From: a virus
IMG/VR virus record: IMGVR_UViG_3300033571_005008
Location: 1-24,615 of that record
Direction: 5' to 3' (one strand)
Length of the DNA: 24,615 bases
Made by a program: the position numbers and the translations under genes. Position 1 is the stretch's first letter. Each line of letters begins with the position of its first letter. Of this stretch, positions 1-6,498 are shown in pieces. The notes beneath the pieces are model-generated. The model saw only the letters and a program-made list of their open reading frames with translations. It made no database searches and was not told the origin of the DNA.

Positions 1-471
1 GAAAAGTTCGTTGCTGTTGACGAAACCAAAGTCATGGCGGATGTTGTCAGCCAGCTTACTGAGTTCTTCAAGCTGCAAGAGCAGTTGGCAGCGCACATAA
101 GAGAAGAAGAAGAGAAAAGTCAGACCGTCTACGACCCTAATGCCAACTTGATGGAAGCTGCCCTTAAACGGGTAATGGCACAAGATCAAATGGCAGCATT
201 GGAAGTGACGATCAGGGAAACGATGGTGTATCAGTCACCGCCAGAAATGGGTGCGCTGTATTCCAAAGTGTTTGACATGCGGGATGTAATCAAGGAAGAG
301 CAGGAAAAAGCCAGACTGAAAGAAGAGGCACGGGAAAGGTACAAAGCATGGCAACGGTCGGAGGCAAAAAGAAACTTCCACCAAAGGTCAGCATACCTAG
401 TAGCGACTACTATATTCCTCCTGTACCTCTGGATGTGGCTCCTGTTCGTCAGTCAGTTGGGGAAGACATAA
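1..471 (+). CDS. Unknown coiled-coil protein, 5'-truncated by window edge
   Basis: The first ATG is at 34, but the frame is open back to base 1 and the ATG at 34 has no good ribosome binding site, so the gene probably starts outside the window. From the ATG it gives 145 residues. They are highly charged, with Glu/Lys/Arg-rich helix suggesting coiled coil at about residues 15-30 and 85-115. The last 25 residues are hydrophobic and could form a membrane segment. That tail lies in the 124 bases shared with the next gene, and its codons (ctc, ctg, agg, tcg) look less like the rest of the phage than the codons of the overlapping frame, so the hydrophobic tail may be a by-product of the overlap. 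I do not recognise the family. It sits upstream of the lysis genes. Confidence 0.6.
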   Translation, partial: EKFVAVDETKVMADVVSQLTEFFKLQEQLAAHIREEEEKSQTVYDPNANLMEAALKRVMAQDQMAALEVTIRETMVYQSPPEMGALYSKVFDMRDVIKEEQEKARLKEEARERYKAWQRSEAKRNFHQRSAYLVATTIFLLYLWMWLLFVSQLGKT

Positions 472-656
472 TGGGATGGGTAGCAGCATGTGTGCTGGTT
501 GCTTTGCTTCTTCCTCTGCTAGGGATGCTGTATTTGGACATCTTGGAGGCCAAGCATGAAACCAAAATACAGTTAGAAAAAGTAGAAAAAATGCGGCGTG
601 AGATTGAAAGACAACAACGTGAGATTGAAAGACAACAGCAGGAGAAACAGAAGTGA
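348..656 (+). CDS. Small membrane protein with C-terminal coiled coil
   Basis: 102 residues: a basic, proline-rich N-terminus (about 1-35), one membrane segment (about 43-63), then a charged helix ending in two tandem REIERQQ heptads, typical of a coiled coil. Topology resembles an inner-membrane spanin with the helix outside the cytoplasm, but no family is recognised. Two starts are possible. ATG at 348 has AAAGG about 8 bases upstream and overlaps the previous gene by 124 bases. ATG at 471 overlaps the previous stop as TAATG, has GGGGAAG in front and would give 61 residues. I prefer 348 because codons in the overlap (cct, gtt, cgt, gct) match the phage's usual choice in this frame. A lipoprotein gene follows with a 4-base overlap. 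Confidence 0.6.
   Translation: MATVGGKKKLPPKVSIPSSDYYIPPVPLDVAPVRQSVGEDIMGWVAACVLVALLLPLLGMLYLDILEAKHETKIQLEKVEKMRREIERQQREIERQQQEKQK
597..637 (+). repeat. Tandem repeat encoding two coiled-coil heptads
   Basis: A 20-base unit, CGTGAGATTGAAAGACAACA, occurs at 597-616 and 618-637 with a period of 21 bases. Each copy encodes the heptad REIERQQ in the C-terminal helix of the membrane protein. The exact DNA identity suggests a recent in-frame duplication. Confidence 0.85.
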
Positions 657-835
657 ATGTTTTTGAAATCTGGTTGCTATCTATCTTTGTAGTTTTGCTG
701 GTCGGTTGTGAAGATCGTTTTCGCTACCCATGCCAAGACCCAAAGAACTGGGAAAACATCGAATGCAAAGCCCCTATTTGCACTGCTAACGGTACTTGCC
801 CTGATATGCTAGTTAAAACAGAGGAGAAGAAGTAA
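653..835 (+). CDS. Small Cys-rich lipoprotein
   Basis: 60 residues. The start is GTG at 653, with GGAG eight bases upstream and overlapping the previous stop. An N-terminal hydrophobic signal ends in a lipobox, LLVGC, with Cys19 as the expected lipidated residue. The predicted mature part is about 42 residues and has four more cysteines (27, 38, 43, 49), which could form disulfides in the periplasm. A small lipoprotein directly behind a membrane/coiled-coil protein mimics an outer/inner spanin pair, but a clearer Rz/Rz1 pair lies just downstream, so the role is open. The lipobox is seen; lipidation and location are inferred. Confidence 0.65.
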   Translation: MNVFEIWLLSIFVVLLVGCEDRFRYPCQDPKNWENIECKAPICTANGTCPDMLVKTEEKK

Positions 836-1158
836 TGCCAACTGTAGGTTACAAAACAAACAACCGCCTGACCGCTGAAGAAATTGAAGTGCGTGTTTGG
901 GCTTTCGTGATCGTGACACTAGTCAGTATTCTGCTTGGTGCAATGGCTATGTTCCTTTACTCGGTCACATTCGTTCAACAGCCGATGAATGGAAGCATGG
1001 CGGCAATTGACAAGGTTTACACGCAACAGATCTCCACTATCATGGTGTTTATCACGGGCGTTCTAGGCGGCGTGGCTGGTCGGTCAGGAATTAAAGCAAT
1101 GGCTAGTGCGGTCGCTAAAGCTGAAGCTAGTGACAATGATGAGGCACCTAAGCCATGA
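835..1158 (+). CDS. Putative holin-like membrane protein
   Basis: 107 residues with two hydrophobic segments (about 22-45 and 68-86), a short loop between them, and a charged, acidic C-terminal tail. This size and topology fit a class II holin, which would form lesions in the inner membrane to time lysis; holins are too diverse to assign by sequence alone. Context supports it: the gene is followed by an Rz/Rz1 pair and an M15 endolysin. The start codon overlaps the upstream stop (TAATG), and GAGGAG lies about eight bases upstream. The stop overlaps the next start as ATGA. Confidence 0.55.
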   Translation: MPTVGYKTNNRLTAEEIEVRVWAFVIVTLVSILLGAMAMFLYSVTFVQQPMNGSMAAIDKVYTQQISTIMVFITGVLGGVAGRSGIKAMASAVAKAEASDNDEAPKP

Positions 1159-1637
1159 CGATCTTTAACCCGTGGGTCATTCTAAGTGTTCTGATTGCCG
1201 TTCTGTCGTCATTTAGTGCAGGATACTACAAAGGCAGTGAAGACGAAAAAGCTGAGCAGCAAGCAGAAATAGCCGTGCTGAACCAAAAAAGCCGTGAAAC
1301 TGAACAAAGACTCATTCAAGACGCCTTTGACGCAACCATGAAACTAAAGAAAGCACAATCACATGCACAAGCTCTTTCCCAAAAGCGTAATGCTGACATT
1401 GACAGTGGTTCTCTCAAGCTGCGGATCCCTGTCCAAAGCCCCATCTGCGCCGTATCAACCACCGCAGATGCCCCCACTCCCGCCGGAGATAGCGTTCAAG
1501 CAACAGCCGAACTTGACAGAGAGGTTGCTAAAGCTCTTATCGACATCACCGACCAAGGAGATGCCAACACAAGACAGCTTAATGCCTGCATCGAAGCCTA
1601 CAACACCGTCTATCAAACCTTGAAAGGATCAAAATGA
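1155..1637 (+). CDS. Rz-like inner-membrane spanin
   Basis: 160 residues with one N-terminal membrane anchor (about 7-25), a long Lys/Gln/Glu-rich helix predicted as periplasmic coiled coil (about 28-80), then a less ordered region and a final helix. Two cysteines near 97 and 144 could form a disulfide. This is the usual layout of an i-spanin, which links the inner membrane to an outer-membrane lipoprotein partner and fuses the membranes during lysis. The identification is strengthened by a second gene in another frame inside it (1363-1623) encoding a proline-rich lipoprotein, the classical embedded Rz1 arrangement. ATG at 1155 overlaps the holin-like stop; GAGG lies about 10 bases upstream. 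Confidence 0.8.
   Translation: MTIFNPWVILSVLIAVLSSFSAGYYKGSEDEKAEQQAEIAVLNQKSRETEQRLIQDAFDATMKLKKAQSHAQALSQKRNADIDSGSLKLRIPVQSPICAVSTTADAPTPAGDSVQATAELDREVAKALIDITDQGDANTRQLNACIEAYNTVYQTLKGSK
1363..1623 (+). CDS. Rz1-like outer-membrane spanin lipoprotein, embedded
   Basis: 86 residues, wholly inside the Rz-like gene in another frame. The N-terminus is basic then hydrophobic and ends in a lipobox LSSC, with Cys20 as the predicted lipidated residue. The mature part is rich in proline, with a PPQMPPLPPE stretch, as in known Rz1 o-spanins. It would be anchored in the outer membrane and bind the Rz-like protein across the periplasm. The ribosome binding site is weak (AAAGAAAG), which is common for embedded Rz1 genes. 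A later start at Met10 (1390) is possible but would shorten the basic region of the signal. Confidence 0.75.
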   Translation: MHKLFPKSVMLTLTVVLSSCGSLSKAPSAPYQPPQMPPLPPEIAFKQQPNLTERLLKLLSTSPTKEMPTQDSLMPASKPTTPSIKP

Positions 1638-2062
1638 ATCTCAGCCCTAACTTCACACTTGAAGAACTTACACATACAGACCACCGTAACTTGGAGAACG
1701 AACCTAATGAAACTGAACTTGCAAACCTTAAAAGACTGGCTGAATTCCTTGAAACAGTCAAGACTGTCCTTGGCGGTCGGCCGATCATGGTCAACTCTGC
1801 TTTTCGTAGTCAAGCAGTCAATACAGCTGTTGGGTCGAAAGAAAGCAGCCAGCACCGAAAAGGCTGTGCCGCAGACATCAGAGTCCCGGGATTGACGCCT
1901 GATCAAGTGGTTAGAGCCATTATCGAAGCCAATTTGCCATACGACCAAGTGATTCGTGAATTTGATCGATGGACTCATGTTTCTATCCCTAACACGGAAG
2001 ATGCTGAACCTCGCGAAATGGCTTTGATTATTGACAAAACCGGTACAAGATCATTTGCTTAG
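1634..2062 (+). CDS. Endolysin, peptidase M15-type (D-Ala-D-Ala carboxypeptidase/L,D-endopeptidase-like)
   Basis: 142 residues, the normal size of a single-domain M15 phage lysin. The zinc-site pattern is clear: SAFRS leads into H74-x6-D81 (SQHRKGCAAD), followed by H115 in WTHVS; a nearby acid (E109) could be the catalytic base. It would cut peptide cross-links of the murein once the holin opens the inner membrane. No signal peptide or SAR anchor is visible, so it should depend on the holin. ATG at 1634 has AAGGA six bases upstream and overlaps the Rz-like stop by four bases. It is the last gene of the lysis block. Confidence 0.88.
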   Translation: MNLSPNFTLEELTHTDHRNLENEPNETELANLKRLAEFLETVKTVLGGRPIMVNSAFRSQAVNTAVGSKESSQHRKGCAADIRVPGLTPDQVVRAIIEANLPYDQVIREFDRWTHVSIPNTEDAEPREMALIIDKTGTRSFA

Positions 2063-2065
2063 CCT

Positions 2066-2071
2066 TATAAT
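2066..2071 (+). promoter_or_regulatory. Candidate -10 box in the gap before the virion genes
   Basis: A perfect TATAAT hexamer sits in the only sizeable gap of the plus strand (2063-2105). No good -35 is at the right distance: the nearest TTGACA (2031-2036) is 29 bases away, and there is no TG extension. It could be a weak or phage-activated promoter for the virion genes, or chance. Confidence 0.3.
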
Positions 2072-2105
2072 GAGGGCATGACTAGACTTTAAGGGGCCAT
2101 TGGCG

Positions 2106-2741
2106 ATGACAACAGCAGCCGTAATGACTTACGACAGTCTAGTCGAGAACATTCAGTCATATCTTGAGCGGACTGATACTGCCACGATAGACAAGATTCC
2201 CTTGTTTATCATGCTGGCTGAGCAAGTAATTGCCAGCCAGATTAAGTTTTTAGGCAACCTTACTGTTAACACCAGCAACATGATTGCAGGTACGAATGTA
2301 ATTCAAAAACCTGCAAGGTGGCACAAGACAGTGTCTTTCAACATCACTGTCAACGGCCAACGAAACCCGGTGTTGCTTAGAAAATATGAATACATTCGAA
2401 ACTACTGGCCTGACCCTGCACTGACAGGAACGCCTTTGTATTTTTGCGACTACAACTACACAAACTGGCTTGTTGGTCCTACACCAGATGCTGCATATGT
2501 ATTTGAAGTTTTATACTATGACCGACCACAGCCACTTGACTCTAGCAATCAAACAAATTGGTTCACAATTTACGCGCCACAAGCATTGTTGTATGGGTCA
2601 TTGTTGCAAGCAATGCCGTTCTTAAAGAACGATCAGCGACTTGCATTTTTTCAACAACAGTACGATCTCATTATTGCAACGCTTGCCACTGAAGACAAGC
2701 TTCGCATTGCTGATCGTCAAGCCATAGCGGTGGATTCATGA
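2106..2741 (+). CDS. Head-to-tail adaptor protein (SU10-type adaptor-like)
   Basis: 211 residues from ATG 2106. A TTG start at 2100 is possible, but AAGGGG would then be only three to four bases away, against about ten for the ATG. The protein begins with helices typical of ring-forming connector proteins, followed by a beta-rich centre with the motif YNYTNWLVGPTPDAAYVFEV and a C-terminal helical part (YAPQALLYGSLLQA, then a long helix). This order matches the adaptor family found in phages such as SU10, which docks below the portal and carries the nozzle. The next two genes, appendage and nozzle-like, fit. The family call is from memory of sequence style, not from a search. Confidence 0.65.
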   Translation: MTTAAVMTYDSLVENIQSYLERTDTATIDKIPLFIMLAEQVIASQIKFLGNLTVNTSNMIAGTNVIQKPARWHKTVSFNITVNGQRNPVLLRKYEYIRNYWPDPALTGTPLYFCDYNYTNWLVGPTPDAAYVFEVLYYDRPQPLDSSNQTNWFTIYAPQALLYGSLLQAMPFLKNDQRLAFFQQQYDLIIATLATEDKLRIADRQAIAVDS

Positions 2742-3970
2742 GTTACGTTTCTCCTTTTACTGGCGATGTCATTCAGCCAACTGATGTTTCATTTAGAGCT
2801 GTTACGCTTTCGGCAAACATTCAGCTTGAATGGCCTATCAATGGCAATGCAACAGATGACTATGTTGCTCGAATTATGCAGGTCACTGCTACGTCGGCAG
2901 GGTTGGCTATGTGGATGCCGCCTGCTAACCAGTCTTCAGTAGGCAATGACATTCTTATTCGAAATGTAGGTGCCAATTCATTTACTGTCAAAGACTATGC
3001 AGGCACTAATACTATCATTACAGTTGCTGCAGGTGAAGCAAAATACATTTACATTACAGCAAACCCTAATGAACAAGGTACATGGGGCATCATTTCATTT
3101 GGCACAGGCTCATCTTCGGCAGATGCAGCAACATTGGCAGGCTATGGCTTGTTGGCAATCACAACAACACTAAACCAAAGCCATCCGGTTATCACGTTTA
3201 GTTCGCCATACACAGCAATTGCCACTGATCGTGCACAAATGTATGCATGGACAGGTGGTGCAGGAACGCTTACTTTAACTGCAGCATCGACACTTGGCAA
3301 TAATTGGTTTATGTTTTTGCGAAATGCAGGAACAGGCACACTAACAGTTGCAGGATCAGGCGGAAACACGATCAACGGTTCTACAAGCGTTTTGTTTCAA
3401 CCTGATGATTCGGCAATCATAGTTTGTACAGGCTCAACGTTCTACACTGTAGGCTTAGGCAAGTCTACACAGTTTGCATTCACGCAACTTACGAAAGCAG
3501 TCACTTCAGGCTCATACACACTGACTGCTGCTGAAGCATCTAACGTTATTCAAAAATACACCGGTGCACTTACAGGCAACGTCACAATCGTTATTCCTGC
3601 AACGGTTCAAGTGTATTACATTGTGAATGCCACAACAGGCGTTTACACAATCACCATTACCACAGGTGGTGGTGGTACAACTGCTGTACTTTCAACAAAC
3701 ACGCAAGCAACATTGGTTTGTGATTCAGTTAACTTGTACAACGCCAACACGATTCTTGCCGGTTCAAGCGCAATTTCATTGCAAAATGGTTCAGTGACCA
3801 ACCCTTCGTTGACTTTTGCTTCTGAAACAAACACCGGTATCTATAGAGCGGCATCAGGGCAGTTTAACACCTCAATTCTTGGTGTCTTGGTGTCTACATT
3901 AAGCGCATCAGGTTTGTCAATTGCTGGCGTTGGCAACTTTACAGGTGGTGTTTCCGGAGGCGCGTTCTAA
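2738..3970 (+). CDS. Beta-rich virion appendage / tail fibre-like protein
   Basis: 410 residues, rich in Thr, Ser, Gly, Ala and Val with many short alternating strands, typical of trimeric tail fibre or appendage shafts. It contains repeated beta modules (about 20-125, 145-240 and 245-340), each with a pattern like TLTAA...N.W..FLRNAGTG. The C-terminus (about 350-410) has the NPSLTFASETNTGIYR type motif often seen at the end of phage fibre or receptor-binding proteins. It probably decorates the tail and may contact the host. ATG at 2738 overlaps the adaptor stop (ATGA), and its own stop overlaps the next start (TAATG). No enzymatic motif is seen. Confidence 0.6.
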   Translation: MSYVSPFTGDVIQPTDVSFRAVTLSANIQLEWPINGNATDDYVARIMQVTATSAGLAMWMPPANQSSVGNDILIRNVGANSFTVKDYAGTNTIITVAAGEAKYIYITANPNEQGTWGIISFGTGSSSADAATLAGYGLLAITTTLNQSHPVITFSSPYTAIATDRAQMYAWTGGAGTLTLTAASTLGNNWFMFLRNAGTGTLTVAGSGGNTINGSTSVLFQPDDSAIIVCTGSTFYTVGLGKSTQFAFTQLTKAVTSGSYTLTAAEASNVIQKYTGALTGNVTIVIPATVQVYYIVNATTGVYTITITTGGGGTTAVLSTNTQATLVCDSVNLYNANTILAGSSAISLQNGSVTNPSLTFASETNTGIYRAASGQFNTSILGVLVSTLSASGLSIAGVGNFTGGVSGGAF

Positions 3971-5961
3971 TGACAGCCAAAGTCTTCTCCATTGACACGC
4001 TACCTGGCGTTCAGCGAGACGGCACTGTGTTTGACATGAATTTTTATGTTGATGCTGAGTGGGTTCGATTTCAGCGTGGTAGACCTCGCAAGATTGGCGG
4101 TTACCGATCACTAACTAACTTGGCAACAGGCTATTCACGTGGCATTTATGTAAATGCTACAAACGGCTTTAATCAAATTTTTAATGGCACCTCAGGTGCC
4201 TTAGAAGTTTTAACTATCGACAACACAGGTATTGGTGCCGGCGTTAACCAGTTTACTTTGTCTGACTTTACTGCCAATGCTCTTAATCTGTGGCAGTTTG
4301 ATTCACTATTCGATGCAAGTGGGTCAGGCAATCAGCTGTTGTTGGCACACCCAGGACAAAACTTAGCGCAAGTTGATGCAATTGCAAACACACCTGTGTT
4401 GCAAGGCAATATTAGCGGTACAACAATGTCTAAGGTCGGTGTGTTCTCTATTGCAGGATGCACTAAGTCAAGTGGCTCAGGAACATTCACTATTCCTGCT
4501 GCAGATACACGAGTCGGCATTGGTCAATCAGTAAGCGGTAATGGTATTGCCCCAGGGACTGTTGTGACAAATGTGTCATCAACAACTATCTCTATTTCGA
4601 TCAACACAACAAATGCGGCTACTGCAACAATCACATTTGACAACAACATTGCTGTATCAGGCGGCGTAGTTGTGCTACACCCATACGTGTTTATATACGG
4701 CAACAACGGGTTAATTAAGAACTGTGCAGCAGGTGATGTAACTGACTGGGTAAGTGCTGATTCTAATGAAACCAACGCAGCATCTACAAAGATTGTCAAA
4801 GGGCTGCCTGTTCGAGGTGGTTCTAACTCACCATCAGGTTTATTCTGGGCGCTGGATTCTCTTATTCGTGTGTCTTATGCACCTTCAACCATTGGAGCAA
4901 GCACATTGTATTGGCGCTACGACGTTATTAGTAGCCAATCATCTATTTTGTCATCGTCATCCGTAATTGAGTATGACGGTGTATATTACTGGGTTGGTGT
5001 TGACCGATTCTTGTTGTACAACGGTGTTGTGAAAGAAATTAAAAACAACTACAACCAAAACTACTTCTTTGACAACTTAAACTATGCCCAACGACAAAAA
5101 GTATGGGCAACAAAAGTGCCACGGTTTGGTGAGATCTGGTGGTTCTTTCCGTCAGGCGATTCTGTAGAGTGTAATGATTGCGTGATCTACAACGTTCGAG
5201 AAGAAGTCTGGTACGATGCAGGTCAAGCCCTAGGCGCTAATAGATCGGCAGGTTACTTTTCACAGGTGTTTAGCTTTCCGATTAATGCAGGTACGGATCT
5301 TTCTACAACAGTTACGCTTTTCAGTGCAGACATTGTTACGCAATCAACAGCAGTAATTCTTGTGCCTTTGCCTACATTGCTGAACCCCAACACAAACTTG
5401 ATTGCGCTAGGTCAGCTAGTGACGGCAGCAGGCATACCTACAAATTCTGTCATTATTGCAATTGCACCAAGCGCCACCGTTGGCTATTGGGATGTGACAT
5501 TAAGCAATTCAGCAATAGCATCTGCAACTGTTGTCGGCACGTTTAGTACTGTTCCAGGTAAAGTTACTCTTTGGCAGCATGAAATCGGCACTGATGAAGT
5601 GAATGGTCCTACATCAAATGCAATTAACAGTTTTTTTGAGACATCTGATTTAGGTTGGGTGCAAGGCGGTCCTGCACAATCATCACCAATAGGTGACAAC
5701 AACTGGTTACGTGTTGAGAGAATTGAACCTGATTTTGTACAGTCAGGCACAATGTCTGTTCAAGTGACTGGTAGGCCTTATGCACAAGCTGAAGATGTGA
5801 TTTCTGACCCGTACTTCTTTGAACCAGATACACACAAAATTGACATGCGTGAACAGAGGCGTGAAATTCGTCTTCGGTTTACTAGCAATGAGCAAGGTGG
5901 TAACTACCAACTAGGCAGAGTTTTGCTGTCAGTTGACATAGGCGATGTGAGGGGTTACTAA
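3970..5961 (+). CDS. Tail nozzle / packaged DNA stabilisation-like protein
   Basis: 663 residues. The N-terminal region has a distinctive patch, residues 27-45 (VDAEWVRFQRGRPRKIGGY), seen in the nozzle or gp10-like stabilisation proteins of short-tailed phages. The rest is beta-rich, as expected for a propeller. Insertions at about 160-225 and 440-530 look like Ig-type or beta-sandwich decorations. The C-terminal part, with DPYFFEP, REQRREIRLRFTSN and a final GDVRGY, is the conserved end of this family. The protein would close the tail tube below the adaptor. GGAGG lies eight bases upstream of the ATG. It is the largest protein of the tail part. Confidence 0.7.
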   Translation: MTAKVFSIDTLPGVQRDGTVFDMNFYVDAEWVRFQRGRPRKIGGYRSLTNLATGYSRGIYVNATNGFNQIFNGTSGALEVLTIDNTGIGAGVNQFTLSDFTANALNLWQFDSLFDASGSGNQLLLAHPGQNLAQVDAIANTPVLQGNISGTTMSKVGVFSIAGCTKSSGSGTFTIPAADTRVGIGQSVSGNGIAPGTVVTNVSSTTISISINTTNAATATITFDNNIAVSGGVVVLHPYVFIYGNNGLIKNCAAGDVTDWVSADSNETNAASTKIVKGLPVRGGSNSPSGLFWALDSLIRVSYAPSTIGASTLYWRYDVISSQSSILSSSSVIEYDGVYYWVGVDRFLLYNGVVKEIKNNYNQNYFFDNLNYAQRQKVWATKVPRFGEIWWFFPSGDSVECNDCVIYNVREEVWYDAGQALGANRSAGYFSQVFSFPINAGTDLSTTVTLFSADIVTQSTAVILVPLPTLLNPNTNLIALGQLVTAAGIPTNSVIIAIAPSATVGYWDVTLSNSAIASATVVGTFSTVPGKVTLWQHEIGTDEVNGPTSNAINSFFETSDLGWVQGGPAQSSPIGDNNWLRVERIEPDFVQSGTMSVQVTGRPYAQAEDVISDPYFFEPDTHKIDMREQRREIRLRFTSNEQGGNYQLGRVLLSVDIGDVRGY

Positions 5962-6209
5962 TGGCGCTTGCAGTTGTTTACGATCCTCGTCATCACACAT
6001 GGGATTCATGGACAAGTCTTATGTGTGAAGCATACGCAGGCCAACAGCTTCAGATGAATTCTTTAGAGACTAACTGGAGAGGCTGGGCTGAAGGTCTAAA
6101 GGCGATTGATGTGTTTGAAAACGAAGCTATTCCAGGTCCATCCGCTTTTGCAACATGGCAAGAGTGGGCACAACAGCTTGTGAATACTGTTAACCAATCG
6201 ATAGAATAA
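5961..6209 (+). CDS. Small conserved virion-block protein, function unknown
   Basis: 82 residues, acidic and rich in Trp (seven residues), with no membrane segment. It starts YDPRHHTWDSWTSLMCEAYAG and contains TNWRGWAEGL and TWQEWAQ. I have an impression of similar small genes next to nozzle genes in environmental podoviruses, but can give no function. Start and nozzle stop overlap as TAATG, with GAGGGG upstream, so the two are probably translated together. It could be a minor tail or assembly protein. Confidence 0.7.
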   Translation: MALAVVYDPRHHTWDSWTSLMCEAYAGQQLQMNSLETNWRGWAEGLKAIDVFENEAIPGPSAFATWQEWAQQLVNTVNQSIE

Positions 6210-6210
6210 C

Positions 6211-6498
6211 ATGGACTTTCTTGATCTCTTTAACACGATAGCTAGAAAAGCTCGACCTGCACACCATGACTTTGTGCCTTTGTCTTCTATGGATACCGTA
6301 TTCACAGACACAGACTTAGACTCACTTGATATGCTAATGGTTGCAATGTTCTTTTCCGAGATCTATGGCATTGACGATGAGATTGCAAAGTACTTAACAC
6401 CTGCATCAGTGCAAGAAATGTACGACGAAATACAAAAACACAAAACCAAAGATCCTGAGTCTATCGAACTAGCAATGGAAGCAGTTGCAGGATGGTAA
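6211..6498 (+). CDS. Acyl carrier protein-like
   Basis: 95 residues. The centre reads TDTDLDSLDMLMVAMFFSE, matching the DSL signature at the start of helix II of acyl carrier proteins; Ser38 is the expected attachment site of 4'-phosphopantetheine. After it comes an ACP-like pattern with IYGI, an acidic stretch (DDEIAKY) and a last helix TPASVQEMYDEIQ. Length is near the usual 75-90 residues, with a C-terminal extension of about 20. Helix II is more hydrophobic and less acidic than in E. coli AcpP, so the partner surface may differ. The gene lies one base after the upstream stop and overlaps the ketoacyl synthase gene by seven bases, which strongly suggests the two act together. No phosphopantetheinyl transferase is seen, so a host enzyme would have to load it. 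Confidence 0.8.
   Translation: MDFLDLFNTIARKARPAHHDFVPLSSMDTVFTDTDLDSLDMLMVAMFFSEIYGIDDEIAKYLTPASVQEMYDEIQKHKTKDPESIELAMEAVAGW

Noticed and set aside
1613-1978. 121-codon open frame on the minus strand
   Set aside because: It lies antisense to the endolysin gene, which has clear M15 motifs.
2031-2071. TTGACA (2031-2036) with TATAAT (2066-2071) as a standard sigma-70 promoter
   Set aside because: The spacer is 29 bases, far from 17; only the -10 is kept as a weak candidate.
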